A stretch of DNA of 64,000 nt. Origin: Turritopsis dohrnii (lineage: Eukaryota > Cnidaria > Hydrozoa > Anthoathecata > Oceaniidae). This document shows positions 23,486 through 36,532 of the stretch, one piece after another (the stretch's first letter is position 1; each line of letters opens with the position of its first letter). The position numbers were made by a program, and so were the translations under genes. Under the pieces are notes generated by a model. The model saw only the letters and a program-made list of their open reading frames with translations, did not search any database and had not been told where the DNA came from. The DNA lies in assembly GCA_027922465.2 (NCBI GenBank), contig BQMF02000329.1, forward strand, positions 450,300 through 514,299. The letters are read 5' to 3'.

Positions 23486-24785
23486 ATCTTACAAATATTC
23501 TGGCAGATAATCTGGCCACGAATTATCGCTTAGAGCTTTAAAGGACATTTTGTCTAATGTGTGCTCAACTCGTTCTTTGTTTGGCAACCATTTTAGAGTT
23601 ATTAGATCACTTATTTTGGCGTACCGACCAATAAGAATATCCAGCAGCGGAGTTTTGTAGACGTTGAATTCTGGAGTGTTGAACCAAAGTGATGTTATTA
23701 TAGATGACATTTGGGTAGTCGATTTTAGAAAGTATTAAACTTTCAACTAGATTTTTTCGAATATTATATGATGTTACTCTCTTGATTTTGCGTAATGTTC
23801 TTAAAGTTCTATATCCTTCTGAAACTAAGGCATTGATGTGATCGTTCCATTTCAAATTTTCTTGCAACTTTATTCCTAGAACTTACCAAGTTTTAACTCT
23901 TTCATCTTGATTATTACTGCTAGGGAATATAGAAAGATTTATCAGTAACTTGTGTACTTCTGATACGCTGCAATGATGTATGATAAACTGATTATCATTT
24001 CTATGTTCTGGTAAATGTTGTAAGTAATTTGCGTTGTCAGTGTTATCGTGGGTTTTTTGGATGCTATAGTAGAAAAATATTCAACTCTTTGGGTTTGACT
24101 TTTATTCGCTTAAAATTCGGTATAATTCTGGTATAACATTGGCAGTATCTGTGGCAATGTTGGAGGATATGTGATCGATTAGCATTTTACCTTTCCTTGT
24201 TGGTTCAGTAATATGTTGTTTTAGCTGAAACGCTTTGAGAATATTCATGTATTTGTATTTTGTGACTGAGCCACTATTCAAAAAATCAATATTGAAGTCT
24301 CCTGTTAAGATAATTATACCGTCCCACTTGATGTATTTTTGACTGAGTAAATTATCTGACTTTTCACACCAGTCCCTTTTCACAGATTCAACAGAACCAG
24401 GTTGATAAACACACCCTACTAGAAAGGAGGAATTTTTATTTTTTCCTTTAACCTCAAACCGTGTATGCTCTATAGTTGCGTCAAGGTTAATTATATCAGT
24501 TCGGGTTTTGAATTCTAAATGCTCTTGAATGTATATTGCTACATCACCGCCTTCACACTTTGACAGATTATTTTTTACCAACTCATATCTTGGAACTTGA
24601 ACGTAATTGTCTAGTTCGACGCTGTCAGTGAACCATGTTTATGTAACACAGACTACATCAAATCTATATTTTTCCATCATTACACAATATTCGACGAACG
24701 TTGATAATAGACTTTGAGCATTTAAGTGTGCTATTGAGGTATGGTTACGATGCTTGTTTAGTATTTAGATGTTATATTTTCGCAT
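23486..24785 (-). mobile_element. non-LTR retrotransposon with deleted RT
   Basis: The minus strand from about 24785 encodes an AP-endonuclease: HTSIAHLNAQSLLSTFVEYC, VCVT followed by a TAG where Glu is expected, then TWFTDSVELD, GGDVAIYIQEHLEF, SFLVGCVYQPGSVES, IIILTGDFNIDFLNSG and LIDHISSN. After about 24100 the sequence passes almost directly to the carboxyl-terminal RT connection (LQENLKWNDHINALVSEGYR, LVESLILSKIDY) and ends at 23489. Essentially all of the polymerase palm is missing, so there is an internal deletion in addition to the stop. Confidence 0.85.
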
Positions 24786-25404
24786 ATATGAAAGGGCATC
24801 TTCTGCAAGATACAAGAGTCGCATAGCTGTTGAACCGGGTTTGTCGCTCGAATTTTTGTTTGTTGCTTCATAGAGATTGGGTGAGGCAAAAGCAACTTGG
24901 GCATATTAAACGTTTTCTGTTATTGCCGACGCCTTTCCAACACACTGTACATTTAGGTGTCTCTCGTTTTTGTTTTGGTTTGCTCTGGCTGTCACTAAAC
25001 TGTTGCACTTACGATGGAGAGTTCGGCCAGGATTAAGTTCTACATCACCACTTAAAATTAACTAAAATGTTGCACTATGGTTGCAGTAATAAAGTGTACG
25101 TGATTTGCATCTTTTTATTTCATAAAATTTGAAATAAATTGAATTGCTATTAGCGTTATGATATCCCTCATGTAATCAAAGAGACGAGTATCTTATATTT
25201 TAATGAATATAATTATCACCAACAAATATGTAAACGGAGCTAAGGTTTTGATGGTAGAACTCTTCATCGCAGAGAGTATCAATTTAGTGACAAAGAATTT
25301 CTTTCTTAGTAAAATTTTGTCGCTCTGAAGTTAATATTTTTATAGTTAGAACAACAAATTTCAACCAATTTAACCATTTAACAAATTTCTCAAATTAAGT
25401 AACA
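24786..25404. other. noncoding spacer before the satellite
   Basis: AT-rich, no exon recognised. Confidence 0.4.
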
Positions 25405-28400
25405 AATTATCTTGTAAGACTCACGGACAGAACTGTGTCCACAAAATGCTGCGTTGTTTTATACCGTCTATGCAATGATACTTTGTTTTAAACTATGTGA
25501 AGTTCTATCTCAAACAGTGTCTCCCATATGCGTCATGAAATTTTATTGTCTCCGTGTGGGTTCGCCCTTGAAAACGGACAGTCAGAACATGAAATGATGC
25601 GTTGTTTCATACTGTCTACCCAATGATACGTTGTTTTAAACTATGTGATATTCAAACTCAAACAGTGTCTACCATATGTGTCATGAAACTTCACAGTGTC
25701 CGTCGTATGGGTTTACTCTTGCAAGACTCCTGGCCAGAACTCCGTCCACGAAATGATTTTTTGTATTATACTACGTGAAAATTTCAATTTAAGCCGTGTC
25801 TACTATGTGTATCAAGAAATTTCACTGTGTCCGTCGCATAGATTTACTCTTGTGAGACTGTTAGTCACAGCTGCGTCGACGAAATAATATTTTGTTTTGC
25901 AATAAGTGAACTACTCAAGGACTGTCTATAACATAAGTCCTGAAATTTCACTGTGTCCGTCGCATGGATTTACTCTTGCAAGACTCTTAGTCACAGCTGC
26001 GTCCACGAAATAATATTTTATTTTGCACTACGTGAAAATCTAAACTCAAGGACTGTCTATAATATGTGTCATGAAATTTCACTGTGTCCGACGCATGAGT
26101 TTACTTTTGTAAGTTTCATGTTCAGAAATGTGTCCACGAAATGATATGTTGTTTTATAAAGTCCACCAAATGATGCGTTGTTTCATACCGTCTACCAAAT
26201 GATACGTTGTTTTAAACTATGTGATATTCAAACTCAAACAGTGTCAACCATATGTGTCATGAAACTTCACTCTGTCCGTCGCATGGGTTTACTCTTGCAA
26301 GACTCTTAGTCACAGCTGGGACCACGAAATAATATTTTGTTTTGCACTACGTGAAAATTTAAACTCAAGGACTGTCTAAATAATGTGTCATTAAATTTCA
26401 CTGTGTTCGTTACCTGTCTTTTACTCATGTAATACTCACGGTCAGAACTGTGTCCACAAAATGATACGTCGATTTATACTGTCTACCCAATGATACGTTG
26501 TCTTAAACTATGTGATATTCAAACTCAAGCAGTGTCTACCATATGTGTCATGAAACTTCACTCTGTCAGTCGCATGGGTTTACTCTTGTAAGACTCATGC
26601 ACAGAACAGTGTCCTCGAAATGATATTTTGTTTTATACTACGTGAAAATTTCAACTCAAAACGTGTCTACTATGCGTATCAAAAAATTTCACTGTGTCCG
26701 TCGCATAGATTTACTCTTGTGAGACTGTTAGTCTGAGCGGCGTCCACGAAATAATATTTTGTTTTGCACTACATTAAAATTTCAACTCAAGGACTATCTA
26801 TCATATCTGTCATTAAATTTCACTGTGTTCGTTACCTGTCTTTTACTCATGTAAGACCAATGGTCAGAACTGTGTCCACGAAATGATACGTCGTTTTATA
26901 CTGTCTACCCAATGACACGTTGTTTTAAACTAAGTGATATTCAAACTCAAACAGTGTCTACCATATGTGTCCTGATATTTTACTGTGTCCGCCGCATGGA
27001 TTTACTCTTGCAAGACTCTTAGTCACAGCTGCGTCCACGAAATTATATTTTATTTTGCACTACGTGAAAATTTAAACTCAAGGACTGTCTATAATATGTG
27101 TCATGAAATTTCACTGTGTCCGACGCATGAGTTTACTTTTGTATGTTTCATGTTCAGAAATGTGTCCACGAAATGATATGTTGTTTTATAAAGTCCACCA
27201 AATGATGCGTTGTTTCATACCGTCTACCCAATGATACGTTGTTTTAAACTATGTGATATTCAAACTAAAACAGTGTCTACCATATGTGTCATGAAACTTC
27301 ACTGTGTCCGTCGCATGGGTTTACTCTTTTGAGAATCTTAGTCACAGCTGGGTCCACGAAATAATATTTTGTTTTGCACTACGTGAAAATTTAAACTCAA
27401 GGACTGTCTAAATAATGTGTCATGAAACTTCACTGTGTCCGTCGCATGGGTTCACCCTTGTAAGACATCTGGCCTGAACTGTGTCCACGAAATGATTTTT
27501 TGCTTTGAACTACATTAAAATTTCAACTCAGAACGTGTCTATTATCAAGAAATTTCAATGTGTCTGTCGCATAGATTTACTCTTGTGAGACTCTAATTCT
27601 GAGCGGCGTCCACGAAATAATATTTTGTTTTGCACTACACGAAAATTTAAACTCAAGCACTGTCTATCATATGTGTCATTAAATTTCACTGTGTTCGTTA
27701 CCTGTCTTTTACTCATGTAATTTAAATGAAAATTTAAACTCAAGCAATGTCTATCATATGTGTCATTAAATTTCACTGTGTTGGTTACCTGTCTTTTACT
27801 CATGTAATACTCATGGTCAGAACTGTGTCCACGAAATGATACGTCGATTTATACTGTCTACCCAATGATATGTTGTCTTAAACTATGTGATATTCAAACT
27901 CAAGCAGTGTCTACCATATGTGTCATGAAACTTCACTCTGTCAGTCGCATGGGTTTACTCTTGTACAACCCATGCACAAAACAGTGTCCTCGAAATGATA
28001 TTTTGTTTTATACTACGTGAAAATTTCAACTCAAGGACTGTCTATAATATGTGTCATGAAATTTCACTGTGTCCGACGCATGAGTTTACTTTTGTAATTT
28101 TCATGTTCAGAAATGTGTCCACGAAATGATATGTTGTTTTATAAAGTCCACCAAATGATGCGTTGTTTCATACCGTCTACCCAATGATACGTTGTTTTAA
28201 ACTTTGTGATATTCAAACTCAAACAGTGTCAACCATATGTGTCATGAAACTTCACTCTGTCCGTCGCATGTGTTTACTCTTGCAAGACTCTTAGTCACAG
28301 CTGGGTCCACGAAATAATATTTTGTTTTGCACTACGTGAAAATTTAAACTCAAGGACTGTCTAAATAATGTGTCATGAAACTTCACTGTGTCCGTCGCAT

Positions 28401-31400
28401 GCGTTTACCCTTGTAAGACATCTAGCCTGAAATGTGTCCACGAAATGGGTTTTTGCTTTGAACTACATTAAAATTTCAAATCAGAACGTGTCTACTATCA
28501 AGAAATTTCACTGTGTCTGTCGCATAGATTTACTCTTGTGAAACTCTAATTCTAAGCGGCGTCCACGAAATAATATTTTGTTTTGCACTACAGGAAAATT
28601 TAAACTCAAGAACTGTCTATCATATGTGTCATTAAATTTCACTGTGTTCGTTACCTGTCTTTTACTCATGTAATACTCACGGTCAGAACTGTGTCCACGA
28701 AATGATACGTCGATTTATACTGTCTACCCAATGATACGTTGTCTTAAACTATGTGATATTCAAACTCAAGCAGTGTCTACCATATGTGTCATGAAACTTC
28801 ACTCTGTCAGTCGCATGGGTTTACTCTTGTAAGACTCATGCACAGAACAGTGTCCTCGAAATGATATTTTGTTTTATACTACGTGAAAATTTCAACTCAA
28901 AACGTGTCTACTATGCGTATCAAAAAATTTCACTGTGTCCGTCGCATAGATTTACTCTTGTGAGACTGTTAGTCTGAGCGGCGTCCACGAAATAATATTT
29001 TGTTTTGCACTACATTAAAATTTCAACTCAAGGACTATCTATCATATCTGTCATTAAATTTCACTGTGTTCGTTACCTGTCTTTTACTCATGTAAGACCA
29101 ATGGTCAGAACTGTGTCCACGAAATGATACGTCGTTTTATACTGTCTACCCAATGACACGTTGTTTTAAACTAAGTGATATTCAAACTCAAACAGTGTCT
29201 ACCATATGTGTCCTGATATTTTACTGTGTCCGCCGCATGGATTTACTCTTGCAAGACTCTTAGTCACAGCTGCGTCCACGAAATTATATTTTATTTTGCA
29301 CTACGTGAAAATTTAAACTCAAGGACTGTCTATAATATGTGTCATGAAATTTCACTGTGTCCGACGCATGAGTTTACTTTTGTATGTTTCATGTTCAGAA
29401 ATGTGTCCACGAAATGATATGTTGTTTTATAAAGTCCACCAAATGATGCGTTGTTTCATACCGTCTACCCAATGATACGTTGTTTTAAACTATGTGATAT
29501 TCAAACTAAAACAGTGTCTACCATATGTGTCATGAAACTTCACTGTGTCCGTCGCATGGGTTTACTCTTTTGAGAATCTTAGTCACAGCTGGGTCCACGA
29601 AATAATATTTTGTTTTGCACTACGTGAAAATTTAAACTCAAGGACTGTCTAAATAATGTGTCATGAAACTTCACTGTGTCCGTCGCATGGGTTCACCCTT
29701 GTAAGACATCTGGCCTGAACTGTGTCCACGAAATGATTTTTTGCTTTGAACTACATTAAAATTTCAACTCAGAACGTGTCTATTATCAAGAAATTTCAAT
29801 GTGTCTGTCGCATAGATTTACTCTTGTGAGACTCTAATTCTGAGCGGCGTCCACGAAATAATATTTTGTTTTGCACTACACGAAAATTTAAACTCAAGCA
29901 CTGTCTATCATATGTGTCATTAAATTTCACTGTGTTCGTTACCTGTCTTTTACTCATGTAATTTAAATGAAAATTTAAACTCAAGCAATGTCTATCATAT
30001 GTGTCATTAAATTTCACTGTGTTGGTTACCTGTCTTTTACTCATGTAATACTCATGGTCAGAACTGTGTCCACGAAATGATACGTCGATTTATACTGTCT
30101 ACCGAATGATATGTTGTCTTAAACTATGTGATATTCAAACTCAAGCAGTGTCTACCATATGTGTCATGAAACTTCACTCTGTCAGTCGCATGGGTTTACT
30201 CTTGTACAACCCATGCACAAAACAGTGTCCTCGAAATGATATTTTGTTTTATACTACGTGAAAATTTCAACTCAAGGACTGTCTATAATATGTGTCATGA
30301 AATTTCACTGTGTCCGACGCATGAGTTTACTTTTGTAATTTTCATGTTCAGAAATGTGTCCACGAAATGATATGTTGTTTTATAAAGTCCACCAAATGAT
30401 GCGTTGTTTCATACCGTCTACCCAATGATACGTTGTTTTAAACTTTGTGATATTCAAACTCAAACAGTGTCAACCATATGTGTCATGAAACTTCACTCTG
30501 TCCGTCGCATGTGTTTACTCTTGCAAGACTCTTAGTCACAGCTGGGTCCACGAAATAATATTTTGTTTTGCACTACGTGAAAATTTAAACTCAAGGACTG
30601 TCTAAATAATGTGTCATGAAACTTCACTGTGTCCGTCGCATGCGTTTACCCTTGTAAGACATCTGGCCTGAACTGTGTCCACGAAATGATTTTTTGCTTT
30701 GAACTACATTAAAATTTCAACTCAGAACGTGTCTACTATCAAGAAATTTCACTGTGTCTGTCGCATAGATTTACTCTTGTGAAACTCTAATTCTGAGCGG
30801 CGTCCACGAAATAATATTTTGTTTTGCACTACAGGAAAATTTAAACTCAAGCACTGTCTATCATATGTGTCATTAAATTTCACTGTGTTCGTTACCTGTC
30901 TTTTACTCATGTAATACTCACGGTCAGAACTGTGTCCACGAAATGATACGTCGATTTATACTGTCTACCCAATGATACGTTGTCTTAAACTATGTGATAT
31001 TCAAACTCAAGCAGTGTCTACCATATGTGTCATGAAACTTCACTCTGTCAGTCGCATGGGTTTACTCTTGTAAGACTCATGCACAGAACAGTGTCCTCGA
31101 AATGATATTTTGTTTTATACTACGTGAAAATTTCAACTCAAAACGTGTCTACTATGCGTATCAAAAAATTTCACCATGTCCGTCGCATAGATTTACTCTT
31201 GTGAGACTGTTAGTCTGAGCGGCGTCCACGAAATAATATTTTGTTTTGCACTACATTAAAATTTCAACTCAAGGACTATCTATCATATCTGTCATTAAAT
31301 TTCACTGTGTTCGTTACCTGTCTTTTACTCATGTAAGACTCAATGGTCAGAACTGTGTCCACGAAATGATACGTCGTTTTATACTGTCTACCCAATGACA

Positions 31401-34400
31401 CGTTGTTTTAAACTAAGTGATATTCAAACTCAAACTAGTGTCTACCATATGTGTCCTGATATTTTACTGTGTCCGTCGCATGGATTTACTCTTGCAAGAC
31501 TCTTAGTCACAGCTGCGTCCACGAAATTATATTTTATTTTGCACTACGTGAAAATTTAAACTCAAGGACTGTCTATAATATGTGTCATGAAATTTCACTG
31601 TGTCCGACGCATGAGTTTACTTTTGTAAGTTTCATGTTCAGAAATGTGTCCACGAAATGATATGTTGTTTTATAAAGTCCACCAAATGATGCGTTGTTTC
31701 ATACCGTCTACCCAATGATACGTTGTTTTAAACTATGTGATATTCAAACTCAAACAGTGTCAACCATATGTGTCATGAAACTTAACTCTGTCCGTCGCAT
31801 GGGTTTACTCTTGCAAGACTCTTAGTCACAGCTGGGTCCACGAAATAATATTTTGTTTTTCACTACGTGAAAATTTAAACTCAAGGACTGTCTAAATAAT
31901 GTGTCATGAAACTTCACTGTGTCCGTCGCATGGGTTTACCCTTGTAAGACATCTGGCCTGAACTGTGTCCACGAAATGATTTTTTGCTTTGAACTACATT
32001 AAAATTTCAACTCAGAACGTGTCTACTAGGTGTATCAAGAAATTTCACTGTGTCTGTCGCATAGATTTACTCTTGTGAGACTCTAATTCTGAGCGGCGTC
32101 CACGAAATAATATTTTGTTTTGCACTACACGAAAATTTAAACTCAAGCACTGTCTATCATATGTGTCATTAAATTTCACTGTGTTCGTTACCTGTCTTTT
32201 ACTCATGTAATACTCATGGTCAGAACTGTGTCCACTAAATGATACGTCGATTTATACTGTCTACCCAATGATACGTTGTCTGAAACTATGTGATATTCAA
32301 ACTCAAGCAGTGTCTACCATATGTGTCATGAAACTTCACTCTGTCAGTCGGATGGATTTACTCTTGTAAGACTCATGCACAAAACAGTGTCCTCGAAATG
32401 ATATTTTGTTTTATACTACGTGAAAGTTTCAACTCAAAACGTGTCTACTATGTGTATCAAGAAATTTCACTCTGTCTGTCGGATAGATTTACTCTTGTGA
32501 GACTGTTAGTCTTAGCGGCGTCTACGAAATAATATTTTGTTTTGCACTACATGAAAATTTCAACTCAAGGACTGTCTATCATATCTGTCATTAAATTTCA
32601 CTGTGTTCGTTACCTGTCTTTTACTCATGTGAGACTCATGGTCAGAACTGTGTCGACGAAATGATATGTTGTTTTTTATAATCCACCAAATGATACGTTG
32701 TTTTAAACTATGTGATATTCAAACTAAAACAGTGTCTACCATATGTGTCATGAAACTTCACTGTGTCCGTCGCATGGGCTTACTCTTGTAAGACTCATGC
32801 ACAAAACAGTGTCCTCGAAATGATATTTTGTTTTATACTACGTGAAAATTTCAACTCAAAACGTGTCTACTATGTGTATCAAGAAATTGCACTCTGTCTG
32901 TCGCATAAATTTACTCTTGTGAGAGTCTTAGTCTGAGCGGCATCCACGAAATAATATTTTCTTTTGCACTACATGAAAATTTCAACTCAAGTACTGTCTA
33001 TCATATCTGTCATTAAATTTCACTGTGTTCGTTACCTGCCTTTTACTCATGTAAGACTCATGGTCAGAACTATGTCCACGAAATGATACGTCGTTTTATA
33101 CTGTCTACCCAATGACACGTTGTTTTAAACTAAGCGATATTCAAACTCAATTAGTGTCTACGATATGCGTCCTGATACTTCACTGTGTCCGTCGCATGGA
33201 TTTACTCTTGCAAGACTCTTAGTCACAGCTGCGTCCACGAAATAATATTTTATTTAGCACTACGTGAAAATTTAAACTCAAGGACTGTCTATAATATGTG
33301 TCATGAAATTTCACTGTGTCCGACGCATGAGTTTACTTTTGTAATTTTCATGTTCAGAAATGTGTCCACAAAATGATATGTTGTTTTATAAAGTCCACCA
33401 AATGATGCGTTGTTTCATACCGTCTACCCAATGATACGTTGTTTTAAACTATGTGATATTCAAACTCAAACAGTGTCAACCATATGTGTCATGAAACTGC
33501 ACTCTGACCGTCGCATGGGTTTACTCTTGCAAGACTCTTAGTCACAGCTGGGTCCACGAAATAATATTTTGTTTTGCACTACGCTGAAAATTTAAACTCA
33601 AGGACTGTCTAAATAATGTGTCATGAAACTTCACTGTGTCCGTCGCATGGGTTTACCCTTGTAAGACATCTGGCCTGAACTGTGTCCACGAAATGATTTT
33701 TTGCTTTGAACTACATTAAAATTTCAACTCAGAACGTGTCTACTATCAAGAAATTTCACTGTGTCTGTCGCATAGATTTACTCTTGTGAGACTCTAAGTC
33801 TGAGCGGCGTCCACGAAATAATATTTTGTTTTGCACTACACGAAAATTTAAACTCAAGCACTGTCTATCATATGTGTCATTAAATTTCACTGTGTTCGTT
33901 ACCTGTCTTTTACTCATGTAATTTAAATGAAAATTTAAACTCAAGCAATGTCTATCATATGTGTCATTAAATTTCACTGTGTTGGTTACCTGTCTTTTAC
34001 TCATGTAATACTCATGGTCAGAACTGTGTCCACGAAATGATACGTCGATTTATACTGTCTACCGAATGATATGTTGTCTTAAACTATGTGATATTCAAAC
34101 TCAAGCAGTGTCTACCATATGTGTCATGAAACTTCACTCTGTCAGTCGCATGGGTTTACTCTTGTAAGACCCATGCACAAAACAGTGTCCTCGAAATGAT
34201 ATTTTGTTTTATACTACGTGAAAATTTCAACTCAAAACGTGTCTACTATGTGTATCAAGAAATTTCACTGTGTCTGTCGCATAGATTTACTCTTGTGAGA
34301 CCCTAATTCTGAGCGGCGTCCACAAAATAATAATATTTTGTTTTGCACTACACGAAAATTTCAACTCAAGGACTGTCTATCATATGTGTCATTTAATTTC

Positions 34401-35554
34401 ACTGTGTTCGTTACCTGTCTTTTACTCATGTAAGACTCATGGTCAGAACTGTGTCCACGAAATGATACGTCGTTTTATACTGTCTACCCAATGACACGTT
34501 GTTTTAAACTAAGTGATATTCAAACTCAATTAGTGTCTACGATATGCGTCCTGATACTTCACTGTGTCCGTCGCGTGGATTTACTCTTGCAAGACTCTTA
34601 GTCACAGCTGCGTCCACGAAATAATATTTTATTTTGCAGTACGTGAAAATTTAAACTCAAGGACTGTCTTAATAATATGTCATGAAACTTCACTGTGTCC
34701 GTCGCATGGGTTTACCCTTGTAAGACATCTGGCCTGAACTGTGTCCACGAAATGATTTTTTCCTTTGAACTACATTAAAATTTCAACTCAGAACGTGTCT
34801 ACTATCAAGAAATTTCACTGTGTCCGTCGCGTAGATTTACTTTTGTGAGAGTCTTAGTCTGAGCGGCTCCCAAGAAATAATATTTTGTTTTGCACTACAT
34901 GAAAATTTCAACTCAAGGACTGTCTATCATATCTGTCATTAAATTTCACTGTGTTCGTTACTTGTCTTTTACTCATGTAATACTCATGGTCAGAACTGTG
35001 TCCACGAAATGATACGTCGTTTTATACTGTCTACCCAATGATACGTTGTTTTAAACTATGTGATATTGAAACTCAAGCAGTGTCTACCATATGTGTCATG
35101 AAACTTCACTGTGTCCGTCGCATGTGTTTACTCTTGTAAGACTCATGGACAGAACTGTGTCCACGAAATGATACGTCGATTTATACTGTCTACCCAATGA
35201 TACGTTGTTTTAAACTATGTGATATTCAAACTCAAGCAGTGTCTACCATATGTGTCATGAAACTGCACTGTGTCCGTCGCATGGGTTTACTCTTGTAAGA
35301 CTCATGGACAGAACTGTGTCCACGAAATGATACGTCGTTTTATACTGTCTACCCAATGGTACGTTGTTTTAAGCTATGTGATATTCAAACTCAAGCAGTG
35401 TCTACCATATGTGTCATGAAACTTCACTGTGTCCGTCGCATGGGTTTACTCTTGTAAGACTCCTGACCAGAACTGTGTCCTCGAAATGATATGTTGTTTT
35501 ATACTACGTGAAAATTTCAACTCAAGCCATGTCTACAATGTATATCAAAAAATT
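25405..35554. repeat. 10-kb satellite array, ~131/159-bp monomers
   Basis: About 70 head-to-tail monomers share the core cactgtgtccgtcgcatggg, tttactcttg, agactc, gtgtccacgaaatgata and ttcaaactcaa. Two length classes exist. At 35107, 35266 and 35425 the spacing is 159 bp; at 25949 to 26080 it is 131 bp. The longer class contains an internal duplication of ~28 bp (aatgatacgtcgttttatac then tgtctaccc). Monomers at the left edge (25405-25700) are the most diverged, as is usual at array margins. On the right the array stops abruptly at 35554. Small conserved frames of 63 and 82 codons recur inside it, but they are by-products of the repeat. Confidence 0.97.
26591..31072. repeat. higher-order repeat, 2241 bp, two full copies
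   Basis: The anchor agactcatgcacagaacagt occurs at 26591, 28832 and 31073, exactly 2241 bp apart. Copies 26591-28831 and 28832-31072 differ by only scattered bases, for example tctacccaatgatatg against tctaccgaatgatatg, and cgaaatgggttttt against cgaaatgatttttt. Each contains about 16 monomers in a fixed order, including a truncated one marked by catgtaatttaaatgaaaat at 27714 and 29955, a marker that recurs once more near 33915. From 31073 onward the order is only partly kept. Confidence 0.93.
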
Positions 35555-35850
35555 TGCTGATGACACTTCAAATTTTATGATACTAATCTAATCTATCAAA
35601 CCAAATACTAGCTTTAGTCTAAACCCTTCTTTTCCAATTTGCAATCTGACTTCCTATTCTAAATGCGTAAAACTTTGTATACTTCATATTTTATTTTACT
35701 TTATTTTATTTTATTTTATGCAGGACAGACATTGACAGCAGTTTGCAACTGACATTCCGTAAAAATTTTCTTTTCTAACATAACATAACATAATAACATA
35801 ACATAACATTTCATTCACTCTGGAAATGTTTGTAAGACACGCTTCTGCAT
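35555..35850. repeat. microsatellites at the satellite edge
   Basis: A (ttta)/(ttttat) run lies at 35688-35720 and an (aacat)n run at 35775-35812. No gene until the stop codon of the receptor exon at 35851. Confidence 0.7.
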
Positions 35851-36437
35851 TTAACAAAAGGAGGAGAGCTTCATCAAAACGCATGAGGCGGACAGACGTG
35901 CTTCCGAATCGTCATCACAGCATTCTTCAATTGTGTTACAAATTCGTGACAACATCTGAAAAATATAAGGGTTTTAAGAAATTACGCTGTTCCAAGAAAG
36001 AAAAATGACAATCCACGTCTGTTTATTGTGCAAGTAAAACTAATTTCCAAAAGTTGCAAAAACATTTAATAAAATATAAAATCACCATATTATGTTGCCA
36101 CTTTCGTTCAATGATCGGCCGACAATGTCTGTCCACTACACAGGCACGTATATCATCGATGGTTGGGTCCTGACCGACTTCCTTTTCAAACGCAACACGA
36201 TAAGTATCAACCGTACCTAACATTGCATAAAAATGTGAATTCAAGTTAACTTTTTACCCCACCTGACCAAGAAGGAAATGTAATGATATCAATCAACTTA
36301 CCAGTGACGTTACAACGTGTCAAGCACTCCCACATAACAAGAGCTAAGGCATAGACATCGATACTTAGAAATGATTCTGCTCGAAAGTCAACAGTGCCTT
36401 GTAAAACTTCAGGTGCCATGTACCTCTTTGTTCCTAC
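35851..36437 (-). CDS. activin/BMP type II receptor-like, last three kinase exons
   Basis: Three exons on the minus strand: 36437-36302 (acceptor tcctttcag, donor gtaagt), 36216-36086 (acceptor aatgttag, donor gtgatt) and 35955-35851 (acceptor tatttttcag, stop TAA). Phases agree (136, 131 and 105 bp). The protein reads VGTKRYMAPEVLQGTVDF (APE motif, activation-segment end), SIDVYALALVMWECLTRCN, VAFEKEVGQDPTIDDIRACV, DRHCRPIIERKWQHN, then ICNTIEECCDDDSEARLSAS. This is the carboxyl lobe of a type II TGF-beta-family receptor Ser/Thr kinase. In the family the last motif normally reads EECWD; here Trp is Cys. The tail after SAS is short and unlike the usual ending. No N-lobe, transmembrane or ligand-binding exons were found upstream (36438 to 44 kb), so this is a partial gene or 3' fragment. 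Confidence 0.85.
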
Positions 36438-36532
36438 CTGAAAGGAGAGATGTGCAGCAGTATAATTTGAAAGTAAAACGTTAGAAGAGAAGTGACAGGG
36501 AGATGTTTTCTTGGCTTCAGAAGGCATTTATA

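Noticed and set aside
25696..34004. Repeated 63- and 82-codon frames in the satellite (MSVAWIYSCKTL.. and MSKRQVTNTV.. types)
   Set aside because: They recur with the 2241-bp unit and the monomer sequence. Their conservation is that of the DNA, they have no splice or start context, and the same region is open in several frames.
25405..35554. Satellite as a CRISPR array or as tandem genes
   Set aside because: Monomers are contiguous without unique spacers, and the source is eukaryotic. No gene product is supported.
25405..35554. CENP-B box or hammerhead ribozyme in the satellite
   Set aside because: No match to the conserved CENP-B box core was found, and ctgatga plus gaaac elements are not arranged as a hammerhead.
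35548..35580. FADDTSNF-like translation at the right edge of the satellite, similar to an RT motif
   Set aside because: Only about ten residues, with no further RT motifs before or after; coincidence is more likely.
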